64,000 nt of DNA from Sternotherus odoratus. Lineage: Eukaryota; Chordata; Testudines; Kinosternidae. The DNA lies in contig JAVMKO010000001.1 of NCBI GenBank assembly GCA_032164245.1, positions 12,251,603 to 12,315,602 on the forward strand. The letters are read 5' to 3'. Below, one piece after another: positions 32,701 to 43,859 of this stretch; the first letter of the stretch is position 1; every line of letters starts with the position of its first letter. The position numbers were made by a program, and so were the translations under genes. The notes under the pieces were generated by a model. It searched no databases. It had not been told where the DNA came from and was given only the letters and a program-made list of their open reading frames with translations.

Positions 32701-34055
32701 AGGGTTGCCTGGCGTCCGGTTTTCAATCAGAACGCCCAGTCAAAAAGGGACCCTGGCAGCTCCAGTCTGCACTGCCAACCAGGTCCCTGTAGCCCCTAGA
32801 CCAGACATGGGCAAACTACGGCCCGCGGGCCACATACGGCCCGTTAGGCTTTTTAATCCGGCCCGCCGAACTTGTCCAAATTATAGTAAAAACCTCCTTT
32901 TTTTCCCCTTTCCCTGCAATGCCCACGTTTCCCCAATAGATGGCGTACTCAAAACACATTGACCGTTGTTGGAGTGGCGCGTATTTCTCTTTATTTCACT
33001 TTAATTTTATCCGGCCTGCGAGCTCTCGGCAGGGGAGTGGTGCCAGTGGCCCCCTCCTCCGTGCCCAGGGGCCGAGCAGCGCGGTGAGGGGCGCCGCGCT
33101 CCCGCCCGGGGGTGCCGGGCTGAGCTGCCGGGGCCAGGCGAGGAGCCAGATGAGAGCAGCAAGCCGTGGGGCCATGCCCGGTTGAGCAAAGTAAGCAAGA
33201 ACGGGGGTGAGGGGCGCTCAGGGGGGCTTGGGTGGTGGTTAGGGTGGGGGGGTCTCGGGAGAGGGCAGTCAGGGAACTAAGTGCAGGGGGCTTAGATTGG
33301 GGATTCTGGGGGGCAGTTAGAGTGGGGGGTTGCTGGAAGGGGGCAATCAGGGGACAAGGAGCAGGAGGGCTTAGGTACGGGGTAGGGTCCTGCGGGGGGA
33401 AGTTAGGGAGGGGGGGGGGATCTCTGGAGGGGGCAATCGGACAAGGAGCGGGGGGGCTGGATGTCTTGGGAGCTCTGAGGGGGCAGTCAGGGGGTGGGAG
33501 GTGAGTGGGAGTCAGATGGGGGGGGCAGGCTATTTGGCGAGGCACAGCCTTCCCTACCTGGCCCTCCACACAATTTTGAACCCCAATGTGGCCCTCGGGC
33601 CAAAAAGTTTGCCCACCCCTGCCCTAGACTCATGGGCAGCCAGAGAGGCTCTGCACAGTGCCCCCGCCCCGAGGGACAGCTCTGCAGCTCCCACTGGCCA
33701 GGAACCACGGCCAATGGAAGCTGCGGGGGCAGCGCATGCAGGCGTGAGGGCAGTGCGCACAGCCTCCCTAGTCACCCATGCACCTGGGGGCTGCAGGGAC
33801 CTGGCAGCCACTTCCCCGATTATGGCCATAGTAAGCGCCCCTGGGACCCAGAACTTCCTCCTGCATCCCAGAGTCCCTTCCCACATCCAAACTCCCTCCC
33901 AGAGCTCACACCCCACCCACACAACCCCCTACCCCAGTCCCCTCCTGTACCCCAAACCCCTCATCCCCAGCCCTACCCCAGAGCCCACACCACCAGCTGG
34001 AGCTGGGGCAGGATTGTTCGGTTTTGTGCAATTAGAAAGTTGGCAACCATGCCGC
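32701..34055. mobile_element. GC-rich DNA element (TAGGGTTGCC...GTTGGCAACC ends) hosting a hAT insertion
   Basis: The left end GTAGGGTTGCCTGGCGTCC and the right end AGAAAGTTGGCAACC are related to the ends of the element at 51951-52490. The two also share the words GCAGCTCCCA(C/T)TGGC and AATG(G/A)(A/G)AGCTG. The insertion at 32802-33621 splits it. Target duplication not found. Confidence 0.5.
32802..33621. mobile_element. Large non-autonomous hAT element, 820 bp, GC-rich interior
   Basis: The ends are CAGACATGGGCAAACTACGG and, reversed, CAGGGGTGGGCAAACTTTTT. Perfect 8-bp duplications CCCTAGAC lie at 32794-32801 and 33622-33629. Subterminal words GGCCCGCGGGCC and GGCCCTCGGGCC are shared with the elements at 43860 and 50231. 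The interior has a CpG-rich block at 33020-33180 and G-run repeats of the GGGGGGCTTAG type. The long open frames on both strands have no protein resemblance. Confidence 0.92.
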
Positions 34056-35115
34056 TGAGATTACAGATTTGTTAAAATGCCTTGCTATTGGATTTGCAAT
34101 TTCATGTGTCAGTTCCTTTAGTATTCTTGGAATGAGATCATCTAGGCCAAAGATGTCCAATATGTTCACTACTAGCCACATGTGGCTAATAGGCTACTAA
34201 ATTGTGGCTAATACATGGGCAATGTGTTGGTGTATTGAAGACAGCAGTACTGGAAGACAGGTTGCGTGCTTTGATATACAGCTTGTTAACGTGGCTGGGA
34301 TATAGTGCGAGAAAGACAACAGCATAGACAAAAGTGGATGTGTGTGTGCTGTGTGCAATAGCAACAGGCATTAGTGTGGTCCTGGAAGGTGAGAAGATGC
34401 ATGGTCAGTATGAATTATACACCAGATTTTAGGGTTATGGTACAAGAAAAAGAATGCAAAGTGTCACACTGAAATATTTTTGAGTTAGTAGTACCTATTA
34501 AATTTTTTTGTAATATCTACTTATTTTTTATATTAATAAAAAATCATTTGAAATGTCATTTGTAGTATGTTTTTCATCCTTTTTTATAATGTGGCAAATA
34601 AGAAAAATTCAAAACCACAAGTGTGGCTATCATCGAATTTCTATTGAACTTCGCTGATCTAGGCCTCCCAATTTAGTCCCATTAAGCTTGAGATTGACTT
34701 CCACCTCAGATGTAGTAATTTCTACTTCCATAGTCTTGTTCCTATTAGCCACCCTGCCACTGGCTCCTATGCCCCTTATTACCCTTATTAAAAACTGAGG
34801 CTAAGTATTCATTTAGGTGTCTGACCACATCCAGATTATGTTTAATCTCCACCTCCCCTCTGTGCTTAATGGTCCCACTTCAGCTTTGTTTTCTTTTTAT
34901 TTACATGGTTATAGATCCTTTTACTATTGATTTTAAATTTCCTTTGCAAGGTCCAACTCTGCTTAGCTTTTGGCAGTTCTCACTTTTCCCCTACACTTTC
35001 TGATCTCCAAGAGGTAGCTTTCCTTGCTGATCCATCACAACTTCCATTCCTTGTAGGCTCTCTCTTAATAACCTTTTTGAGATCTTTGTTCATCCAGCTT
35101 GGTCTGGTGACTAAC
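34056..35115 (-). mobile_element. CR1 LINE 3'-region fragment, split by a hAT
   Basis: Reversed CR1 3' sequence as seen across turtles: GGATTTGCAATTTCATGTGT, AGTTCCTTTAGTATTCTTGG, CCTCCCAATTTAGTCCCATT, TTTGCAAGGTCCAACTCTG, AGGTAGCTTTCCTTGCTGA, TTCATCCAGCTTGGTCTG. The two parts (34056-34147 and 34657-35115) join once the hAT at 34148-34656 and one target duplication are removed. No coding function remains. Confidence 0.75.
34148..34656. mobile_element. Non-autonomous hAT element inside CR1, 509 bp
   Basis: The ends are CAAAGATGTCCAATATG and, reversed, CAGCGAAGTTCAATAGA. Subterminal GCCACATGTGGCTA and, reversed, ATAGCCACAC pair. Perfect 8-bp duplications ATCTAGGC lie at 34140-34147 and 34657-34664. 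The host sequence on each side is continuous CR1, which confirms both ends. Confidence 0.9.
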
Positions 35116-35644
35116 AGTATCAAAGCAATTTTAGCAGGATAAATATGGATGTAAATATGGATGAGGTTTCTCGGTCTATAAATAGATGGCTGTCCACCAC
35201 AGCTAGGAATGGTGTCTGCACTTTCCCCCATAATAAAGCCTCAAAGAATCTCAGGATACTGGTAACATGGGTGAAGTTAGAGACTGATTTTTGCTAGCTT
35301 CTGATTAGCGTGAGATTTGAACGTTTACCATTCCCACCACCAATTTAATTAACTAACATTAATTAGGTTTTCTCTTGTCTGAATTTCAGATTCCGTTTGA
35401 ATTAACATTTTTCAGGGTGGCTTAACTGTTAACACGGATTTGTAATTTTGGGGAGGGGCAGATTGCTTGTGCTTCCAATGAGACTACTTACTGAAAGCCA
35501 CTTTTGTTGATCTATAATGGTTTTCTAATTCTTACAATGGAACTACTGTAACCAGCTGGGAAGAGACAAATATCTTCCACTGGGAGTGTTGTATTTAGAT
35601 TTGCTATGACATAACTGGTTAACAGTGGAAACTACTGTCTAGTA
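35116..35644. other. USP6NL intron 1 segment, nothing recognised
   Basis: Contains a small near-duplicate AAATATGGATG pair at about 35142-35164 and little else. Confidence 0.4.
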
Positions 35645-35904
35645 CAGTGGTTCTCATACATATTTGATCACACACCCCCTTCTTTGTCTCTGTAGTAGTT
35701 TATGCCAATGCTATACCATGCCACCCTTACTTCTCCACTGCTCTGGTGGCGGCTCTGCCACTAGAGCCAGGCACCCAGCCAGCTCTCTGGCTGCCCGGCT
35801 CTGAACATACACAGTAAGGTTGGGGTTTTTCCCCCCCTAAAGCTTCTCACGTCTCCCCAGAACACATTCCATGTTCTCCCCACCCTCAAGTTGGAGAACT
35901 TCTG
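35645..35904. mobile_element. Non-autonomous hAT element, 260 bp
   Basis: The ends are CAGTGGTTCTCATACAT and, reversed, CAGAAGTTCTCCAACTT. 8-bp duplications GTCTAGTA (35637-35644) and GTCTAGCA (35905-35912) differ at one base. The interior shares CCATGCCACCCTTACTTCT with the palindromic elements at 9698 and 29417. Confidence 0.85.
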
Positions 35905-37012
35905 GTCTAGCAGGGTGGAAGCTATTATTCGGTTCAAGGCATCTGGATGGTAGGTTGCCTATAAACCATAAAGAGGTACAGGCACATGAGAGCATCTAAA
36001 AGTAAGACACTTTGGAGAAGCCAGACCAACTAACCTGGAAGCTGTGTGCATTCAGGTCTTAGGTCAAGACATAATAAGATAAGATAACAGACTAATATAA
36101 TCATTTCTTGTTGTGGCTGTCTGGCTGAGACCTTCTCACTTTGAACATTTACCAGGTTCTAATTCACCAGATAATCTACTTAATGGCATTTGTTTCTGCA
36201 TCACTTTATTTTCCACACACCAGTTATTTCCTGTTTTTACTCTTTATTCTCACACACTGTATTTTAACACAAACACAAAGCCTCACCCGCCACAGCAGTT
36301 AGTGGATTAAAAATTCTGTGTACATTTCACAACTACTAAACCTAGAGGGTAATATTCATATTTAACATATTAATTCCAAACTTGATAAGCATGAGTGTAT
36401 AAAATTGCTCAAGGCTTACAATAAAACAATAATTTTAAAATTAGGTCAGCTCTAACTGCTTTAAGCTTATGCATCATATTAACATTGCAAGCTTATCTCT
36501 AGGGAAAAGAGGGCCTTTTAATTGTCCAATAAAAGAAAGATATTATTGTATAATTTATTGTAAACGTAACACTGAGGAGCCAAAAGAAAAAGTTTATGTG
36601 CCAAACAATCTTTGCTATCATAAAACGCTGAAGAATCCACACCATATCCCCTAAATACAAGTATCAATGAAATGCTCATCTGAAAGTTCAACTACATTAA
36701 GTGCGTAAAATTATGTGTTTTGCCACAAATTCTTAAACACTGGGCTAATGTCCAATGACATGCGATCAAATTTACAACCCTCTTCCTCGACATTCTTTAT
36801 ACCAAAAGTAAAGATGTACCCATGTTGCAAAATTCACATCAATATATAATATCGCTAAAGGCCAGAAAACACAAGTCAACCCACAGCCTCCAGCTTAAAA
36901 ATAAAGAGAAAAAAAATGACAATGTTGTGTAAGCATTTGAAAAGTTGCTAATTCCTCATGCACAAATGGTCTTTCCTCTTCTCTTTCAAGAATCTCCTTA
37001 AAAATCAGAGTA
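35905..37012. other. USP6NL intron 1 segment, nothing recognised
   Basis: AT-rich intronic DNA. Confidence 0.4.
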
Positions 37013-37305
37013 CAGTAGACTCTCGATTATCCAGAATTGGATTAACCAGGATGTGGATTAACCAGGATGTCAAAAAAAATACGCGCAACTTGCAGGGCCG
37101 GCTCTGTGTGTGCCCCAAGCGCACACACAAAAAACCCCTACAAGGGTGCAGGGCAGCCAGTGAACCAACACCCCTTCCCCCCGGCACAGGATGGCTGGTG
37201 ACTCAACCCCCACTCCCCATATTTCCTATGGATGGTGATTATCCAGGATTTTATTAACCAGAATTATTTTTTTCCCTATCATCCTGGATAATCGAGAGTT
37301 TACTG
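37013..37305. mobile_element. Tigger-like MITE, copy D (293 bp), inverted
   Basis: The ends are CAGTAGACTCTCGATTATCC and, reversed, CAGTAAACTCTCGATTATCC, with TA at 37011-37012 and 37306-37307. It has the same orientation as copy C, opposite to A and B. It retains ATTAACCAGGATGTGG twice near its left end. Confidence 0.86.
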
Positions 37306-38130
37306 TACTTATTAAAACTACCTTGTTTTGGTTGGTCTTTGTAACAGACTGCCAGATTCCCTCTGCTATGGCAGACTGTGAAGGAAAGGCTATTTAAGAG
37401 ATACACGTGTTGGCCAAACAAGCTCTTGGTTGGAGGCCAGCACTCCCAGCATTTTAGCAGATGTGAATAAAGAGGGGTGGATGTGCAGACTATTTAGCTT
37501 CACTGTGTTAAAGAATCAGTCAATTCAATACATGATATGGAAAGATTTTTAATAGGGATTTTCAACTTTGATAACTATTTTCTTTTCTAAGAAACAAAAA
37601 GATAAAGAAAAGAAGCCTATATAAAAAAGAAAATTAAAGTTTGCCTATTGCAGGGATCTATCCAGCCAGCTGAGGTGGTAAAAGTACTGCACTATTAATG
37701 ACTAGTGTCAGCACCACAAAGGTAGGAGAATTTCTGTTTCTCCAACAGATCAAATATGAAAAGGCAGGAAATATTGTGAGTCCTGCTCCACTTCTAGTGC
37801 CATGGGTAAATGTGCAGGGCATGCAGACAGGAAGGCAGGCTCTGTGGTCCTCCATGTATTTATTTCTATTAGTATCACAATATACTAGAAGCTGTACAAA
37901 CATAAAACACTCAAAAGCTTATATCCTAAAAAATGATATAATTATTTATTTAAAAGCAAGAATGCACTCAGCACTATGTAGTATATGGAGTCCTTGATCT
38001 AAACATCTTACAATCTTAAATAGAGAGAAAGACAGAAAGACACACAACAGAGACATCTATCATCAGGCTGGAATTCAGAGTTCTCTGTTTAAAATGCCCA
38101 TGAATAGGCGGCAGTCATGGCATCCAGGGT
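37306..38130. other. USP6NL intron 1 segment, nothing recognised
   Basis: No feature recognised. Confidence 0.4.
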
Positions 38131-40150
38131 GCAAATCCAGGACCAGTGACAGGGGGTGTCACCACCTGACCTGTAGCCCTGAGTGCCTCAAATGCTTTGC
38201 TGCTGTAACTCCTCACCTGAGACTATCATAGCCAGCACACCAACAAACAGATAACACCCAGTCTCTCTGTGTAGTAAACAGCTCTGACTCCTGCCACCTG
38301 TTTACTGCCCCACAATCCCACTCTAAACTTCCACCAGCCTTGCTTACAACCAGCAAGGTAACGCCCAACACACTCCTTTCCCAGATTTTCCCAAAACCAT
38401 ATGTCCTGAAGTGTCCAGCCCTCCCTGGGAACTCAGAGAAATAATGTTTGTTGCTCCTTTAAAGAGACAAAACTCACATTGCAGTTTAACTTTACTGTGG
38501 TAAATACACCTTTCCCTTCAAACACAGAACTGAGCCGGTTTATAGTAAAAATTTAAAAAAATATTAACAAAATATGCAGAGGATTTAGTGAGTTCAAGTA
38601 TATGGAATGAAAACAGAGTTACAAGTAAAAACAAAACACATTTTTTAGTGACTAAGACTTGTAGTCTTTGTTCAAGGTAGATATCTCAGCAACCTTTCTT
38701 TCCAGCCATAACTCTCACTCTCTCAGTCAGGATCTTCCACGAAGAACAAGGGGATGGGTTTCCCTTGTCTTCCTAGGGGAAAGATCTTTGCCTAAGCAGG
38801 TTTCTCATCTATATTCAGTTTCCAGAGACTTCAACTCTCCCTTGGTTGAGACACCCACTTCGTCAGTTTGCAAAGCTCTGTTCCTTTGTGTCCGTCTACC
38901 AGTGATACCAAAAATTCTGTCTTTGCTTATATCTTTCAAAGTTAAATTATCTTGTTTCAAGAGGGAGGGTGCCCTGGTGCTGTTCTTTTTCTCTTGTCTA
39001 CTCATCCCCTGCTGATTTGAATGAAAAAGGGTCTTCCATTGTTTTTGGTCACACCTTGTTTAATTTTATTTGAGTTAGGTAGACAGCTGCCATTCTCCGC
39101 ATCAGGGAGAAAGCCTGTCTCCCCCTTTGTTAGGTCACAGACTGTAAAGCATAATATCAGTGAGTATTCATAATTCCTCATATAGTGTTGTTAATTCAGG
39201 ATGATATCAGTAGTGTGTCATAAGCTTTCATAAAAGACCTCCCTCAATATACGTTTATTATATAGTAATATTTGTATACAACCAGTTGAGTCAATTGCTT
39301 ACCACTTGAGATTCAACCTCCCGTCTTTACAGACCAGCAAACCTTGCAATGCATTCTTTGAGAAGTAAAACCCAGACCAAGCTTAGTTCTCATCCTTTCA
39401 TCGTGCCATCTCCTCCCCCGCTTATAGCTTGATAGCTTTGCAAACAAAACTTCACTGTCTCTCTCTAACCCTGGGGCTGGTCAGAGAAGCAAACACATTC
39501 CTTTGTCTACCAACCCTCCCAACACGCCTAGTTTAAACACGCTTTAACCCTAATTCCAGTATATATCCATAACTCAGTATATACCCTATACATATATCAT
39601 GCAAGAATATTAATGATTTGTGAGTTAATAGCTTTACAATAACATTACAGGACACCTTTCAGATATAGATTAGCTAAATGAGTTTGGTTACATTGAATTG
39701 GTCAGGCCATCTGAAACTCATTATTTGATACAAGTGAGCCCCTTGCCTTCTAGCACTGAGATGCTCTTAGGGTCACACCTCCACCCTCTTTCGCTGCAGA
39801 AAGGTTAGCCACTGGCTGACCTGAGACTGCAGATCAGAGCCCTCTTTCCTGGGCACGGTGTCTGCCATGATATTTACTCTCCCCTTTATATAGAAAAAAG
39901 CCTGTTTTGTTTCCTTTGCTTGCTCACAGTCTCCAGGACTTAGCATCAGAGAGTATCCATCATTTCACCTACAGAGTTGTTCCAAACATTTCAGTGACAT
40001 TAATTATTCGTAGCCAAAATTCTTAATACATACCCTGTAATGCAAGAATGATGATCAGTGAGATATTAGATTTCAAACTATATGTGACCTGTCACCTTTT
40101 AAATAAATATCACGACACGTGTATGAGGTGCAGTGAATATGGCAGGCCTG
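38130..40150 (-). mobile_element. Possible old LTR retroelement remains (weak)
   Basis: A 2-kb block of moderate GC, different in style from the flanking intron. It has reversed poly-A-like words (TTTAATTTTATTTGAG near 39060, TTTATTATATAG near 39255) and a CCTTTATATAGAAAAA TATA-like word near 39880. No coding domain, paired LTR or target duplication was found. Also plausible as unique intron. Confidence 0.2.
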
Positions 40151-40337
40151 ACTAGAGCTGCTGACACAGAGTATTAAACCACAAATGGGCCTCTGTCACA
40201 CAGGGCTAATGGAAATCCATGCTACACCAACACCAATTTGGCTCAGTTTGCTCCTGAAAAATCTGCTTAAGTCACATAGTACCATGAAAACTCTTCTCCA
40301 ATGTCTGGATCAGAATTACATTCTCCAGTGTAAGAGC

Positions 40338-40926
40338 TGTGACAGACCGCCTTCTCACCCCCCTGAGGAACACAGGCAGGAAACCCTTTTTTGCTCCAAA
40401 CAGTGCTCTTTAATTTACAGTGCAGGCCCCACCACCAATATATACAACTTTATACAGTGCAGTCCTTTTAGTTACAGCTCTACAGCTTCAGCTCTGAATA
40501 GCTCATTAACATACAGCTCATACAGCTCTAAGTAGCTCATTAACACACAGCTCTGAACAGCTCATTAACACACAGCTCTGAACAGCTACAGGGGGAGGCT
40601 GAGTCCACTACCCCCGGTTGGGACCTCCTCCCCAACTGCACCCGCAGAGTGAGTAATAAACAGCTCTAGATACAGCTCTGGATAGCTCAAACACACACAG
40701 CTCTGGATAGCTCAAACACACAGAGCTCTGGATAGCTCATGCCACCACTACTGGGCTTCCTTCCTGGCAGCCTTATATCCCCCAGAGGAGGCTGCCAGAT
40801 GCAACTCATGCAGGCTGATTGCCCTGCAAGCCAGGTGGCTAATTAGCCTTCCTGCAAGGGAGGTTTGCAGAGGGCCTTTCTCCCTCTTAAAGGGGCAGCA
40901 GGCTGGGTCAAGCCCACCCTGCCACA
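40338..40926 (-). mobile_element. Solo LTR, 589 bp, minus orientation
   Basis: The plus strand begins TGTGACAGACCGCC and ends CACCCTGCCACA, that is TG...CA ends with inverted TGTG(A/G)CAG. GAGC at 40334-40337 and 40927-40930 gives a 4-bp target duplication. On the minus strand GGGGGATATAAGGCTGCC provides a TATA box, and ATTAAAGAGCACTGTTTGG fits an R/U5 region. Short internal repeats of AGCTCTGGATAGCTCAAACA and AGCTCATTAACACACAGCTC form an expanded block within U3. No internal retroviral or gypsy coding sequence flanks it. Confidence 0.8.
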
Positions 40927-41413
40927 GAGCATATGGTCTCACACATACTTTTCATCCCAAAAGGGCTGGCAGGTGCCTAGGTTATGCCTCTCTCTCTACC
41001 AAAGATCACAGCAATTACAATAAAGAACAAGAGTGTCCTGGTAAACAGGGAGGAAGAGAACAAAATGATCTCAGTGAGAAAAATTAAGATGTTATTGTGT
41101 TTTCAGAAGCAAGGATTTAAATTAAATTCTCAAGTTAGTGTGTGAATTTAGACACTCTTTTACATTTTTTGCACATTTGAGTGCTAGCTGTGAGAGGAAG
41201 CCTGGAGAGCAACTTCATGTGCTATACCTATCTTAAGCCAGTTTTTTAATTGACTTCAAATTCACTCACAATGGCTATTTCTTTTTCTCTGAACTTTTTT
41301 GCTCTCATTGGCTGCTAGACGAACATTTTAATGTACTGACGTTGGCCGACACCACTCAAGGGGCAAACACCACAAAACCAACCAATACTCCTTCTCAGAC
41401 ATTAACCGTTACT
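40927..41413. other. USP6NL intron 1 segment, nothing recognised
   Basis: No feature recognised. Confidence 0.4.
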
Positions 41414-42470
41414 GTTGGGGGAATTCTGTGCCACTCCGCATGTGCAGAATTCGTGTCCCTGCAGATTCCCTCCACCCCTGCAGAAAATAGATTCTGCCAA
41501 AGAGGCACTCCAATCACACCTTTTGCCTACCAAGGGCTGCTGGGGCGCCAGAACAGAGAGCAGCCAGCTTACAGCCAGAGCAGCCAGCCACGGATAGGGA
41601 GGGGGCAATGGCTGAGTTCCTCACAGCACTCTACCCTTGGGACCAGGTGAGGAGGCACAGGATATGGGGGAGAACAGAGTGGGCCACTTAGAGCCGCCGG
41701 TGGGTCACAGACTGCGGCTCAGAAGGGCTGGTGGAGGGCACAGACTGGGGCAGGGGCACAGGAGCTAGTGGGTTGACCACATTGAGACAGGGGCTGAATG
41801 GGAGAAGGGGTGCAGAGACACATGGGGATGAGGGGTGGCTGAGCAGGGGTGGATACACAGGGACAGGAGAGGAGGGTGCATGGTCACAGGACAGAGGGGG
41901 CTGAGTGGGGGGTGGAGGCCCAAGTGGGGATGGGGGAAGGGAAGGGACACATGGGGATCGGGGCAGATGTGCCTGACTGAATGGAAGAGGCTAGGGATCA
42001 GTCCCCAACTCCCTAACAATCCCTCCTCCCGCCAAAAAGACCATGGCTCCATATTTCTCCCACCCACATTCAACAGCCTGCCAGGATTCACTCCCAGGCT
42101 TCTTCCTAGCAATCAGTTCCCTCTCCCTCAGATCCGCTACCCCCCAACTTTCCCAAGTCTTTGTATTGCTTCTTAGGGGTGTGGGAAATATGCTTCTGTA
42201 TTGTAGTTTAAATGAATGATTACTCAGAGTTCTGTATTAATATGCCTACTAAGGAATCTATTTGTTAAAGAGCTTTTCCTCAATCATTTTTGTTGTTTGT
42301 ACTCTTATAAACATAAACATACTTGCTGACAGGGATTTTGAAATAAATTACCAAAATAATTGAAACTGGCATGATATTGTGTTATTTTCACAAATAAAAT
42401 ATGCGGAATTTTGCAGTTTTAAAATGTTGTGCGCAGACATTTAAATTTTTTGGCGCAGAATTCCCCCAGG
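41414..42470. mobile_element. DNA element with GGGGGAATTCTG(T/C)GCCA inverted ends
   Basis: The left end CTGTTGGGGGAATTCTGTGC and the right end (reversed) CTCCTGGGGGAATTCTGCGC form a terminal inverted repeat of about 20 bp. The interior is mosaic: a GC-rich part (41550-42130) of GGGGTGCACA-like words and an AT-rich right part with ATGCGGAATTTTGCAG. No convincing target duplication, so the superfamily is open. Confidence 0.6.
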
Positions 42471-43486
42471 AGTAAACTGTAGCTGACCAGCTCTACTGCA
42501 TACAAATTCACATTATCTCACTTTTCTAAAGTTCCATTAAAACCGAATCAAACTCAAAATATCTCAACTAATCTTGGCAAACCACAGATAAATCCCTTGA
42601 CATAACATCCAAGCATTTTGTTGATAGTATCACTATACCTAATAATAAAAAAACAAACCACCACCTGCAAAGGTAATAATCATTAATGACTAGATATTGC
42701 TAAACAGTATTGAAACCTTTCCTAATCACTTCATCTGATGTCTGACCAGTGAGAAAGACATAAGACATGTATAAGACATCCATTTTTAAAGGGCAATACA
42801 TTTTCTGGATAAGGAATGCAGTAGGAATAGCACATTTACATTCTGTACAAGATAGTGGTATTAAAAGCCAAAAATACTGAATGGCAGCAAAAACTAACAT
42901 TACTTGAAGTAAAACTGAACATTTTAGATAAAAGTTTCCTTAAGTTAGAACACTCATAAGTCATTTGTTCTCTAATAAGCATATTTAATTATCTGTGTGA
43001 TATCACATCAGTCGGGGTGAAACTCCCCACAGCATCTTGAACCTACATATTAGGCTAAGGGGACATTTGCAGTACAAGTACAACCCATAACAGGGGACCC
43101 AATTACAACATGAATCAATTTGTAGTATAGAAGGCAGCCACTTCTTGCATAAGGTTCCTTGGGAAGAGAGGGGGAAATTTATTTAAGGTGATAGAATCCC
43201 TACCTTAACAGTGTCATGAAATCATTAATATCAGTGCAGAGCAGACTGAACCACAGGTTTTAAGGTCTCATCCAAATGTAAGATAGCATAAAAATCAAAG
43301 ACAACAACAAAAGAGGTTTTTCTGAGACGTGGAAGGGAAAGGAGGAAAGTGACATTTTCTCAAGAAAAACAGCAGTAAAAAAAGCAAGAGTAACATCAAG
43401 GTATTTTTTAAATGAACCATTTCTACAAAAGCCTACATGAAGAGTTTTTCCACTTTAACTATGAAGGGATTTCCTTCTAAGAAGAA
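42471..43486. other. USP6NL intron 1 segment, nothing recognised
   Basis: AT-rich intronic DNA. Confidence 0.4.
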
Positions 43487-43600
43487 AGCGAGGAATACTT
43501 GTAGCACCTTAGAGACTAACAAGTTTATTTCAGCATAAGCTTTCGTGGGCTATAGCCCACTTCATCGGATGCACAGAATGGAACAAACAGAAGTAAGATG
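43487..43600 (-). mobile_element. PLE-tail repeat with well-kept hammerhead-like motif
   Basis: The plus strand reads TACTTGTAGCACCTTAGAGA, CAGCATAAGCTTTCGTGGGC, TATAGCCCACTTCATCGGAT. On the minus strand the hammerhead layout is CCGAUGA (43562-43568), extra A, a perfect 6-bp helix II (43545-43560), GAAA (43541-43544), GC-UUAU-GC (43533-43540), U, then G at the cleavage position. Confidence 0.72.
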
Positions 43601-43859
43601 CATTATACACCCAGAAAGTAAAAAAAAGTTGTAAATTACCATTCTAAATTCTATAGATACCATTGTAAATTCTAAGAAGGGAAAGAGTTAACCCTGAAAT
43701 CCCTGTTAAAGGCAAAACCCTCAGTAGCTTTTGTATAAAAGAGGCGAGGTTGAATAGACAGATCAAAATGCTGTGAAGATGAGTTTCTGATGTTTTTTTT
43801 ACTATGTTTGATGACACTTTGTTGTACCATCACCTGAAGTAACAAGAGAACTCCTACAG

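Noticed and set aside
32991..34075. Open frames of up to 193 codons
   Set aside because: Cross hAT boundaries and are antisense to each other; composition artefacts.
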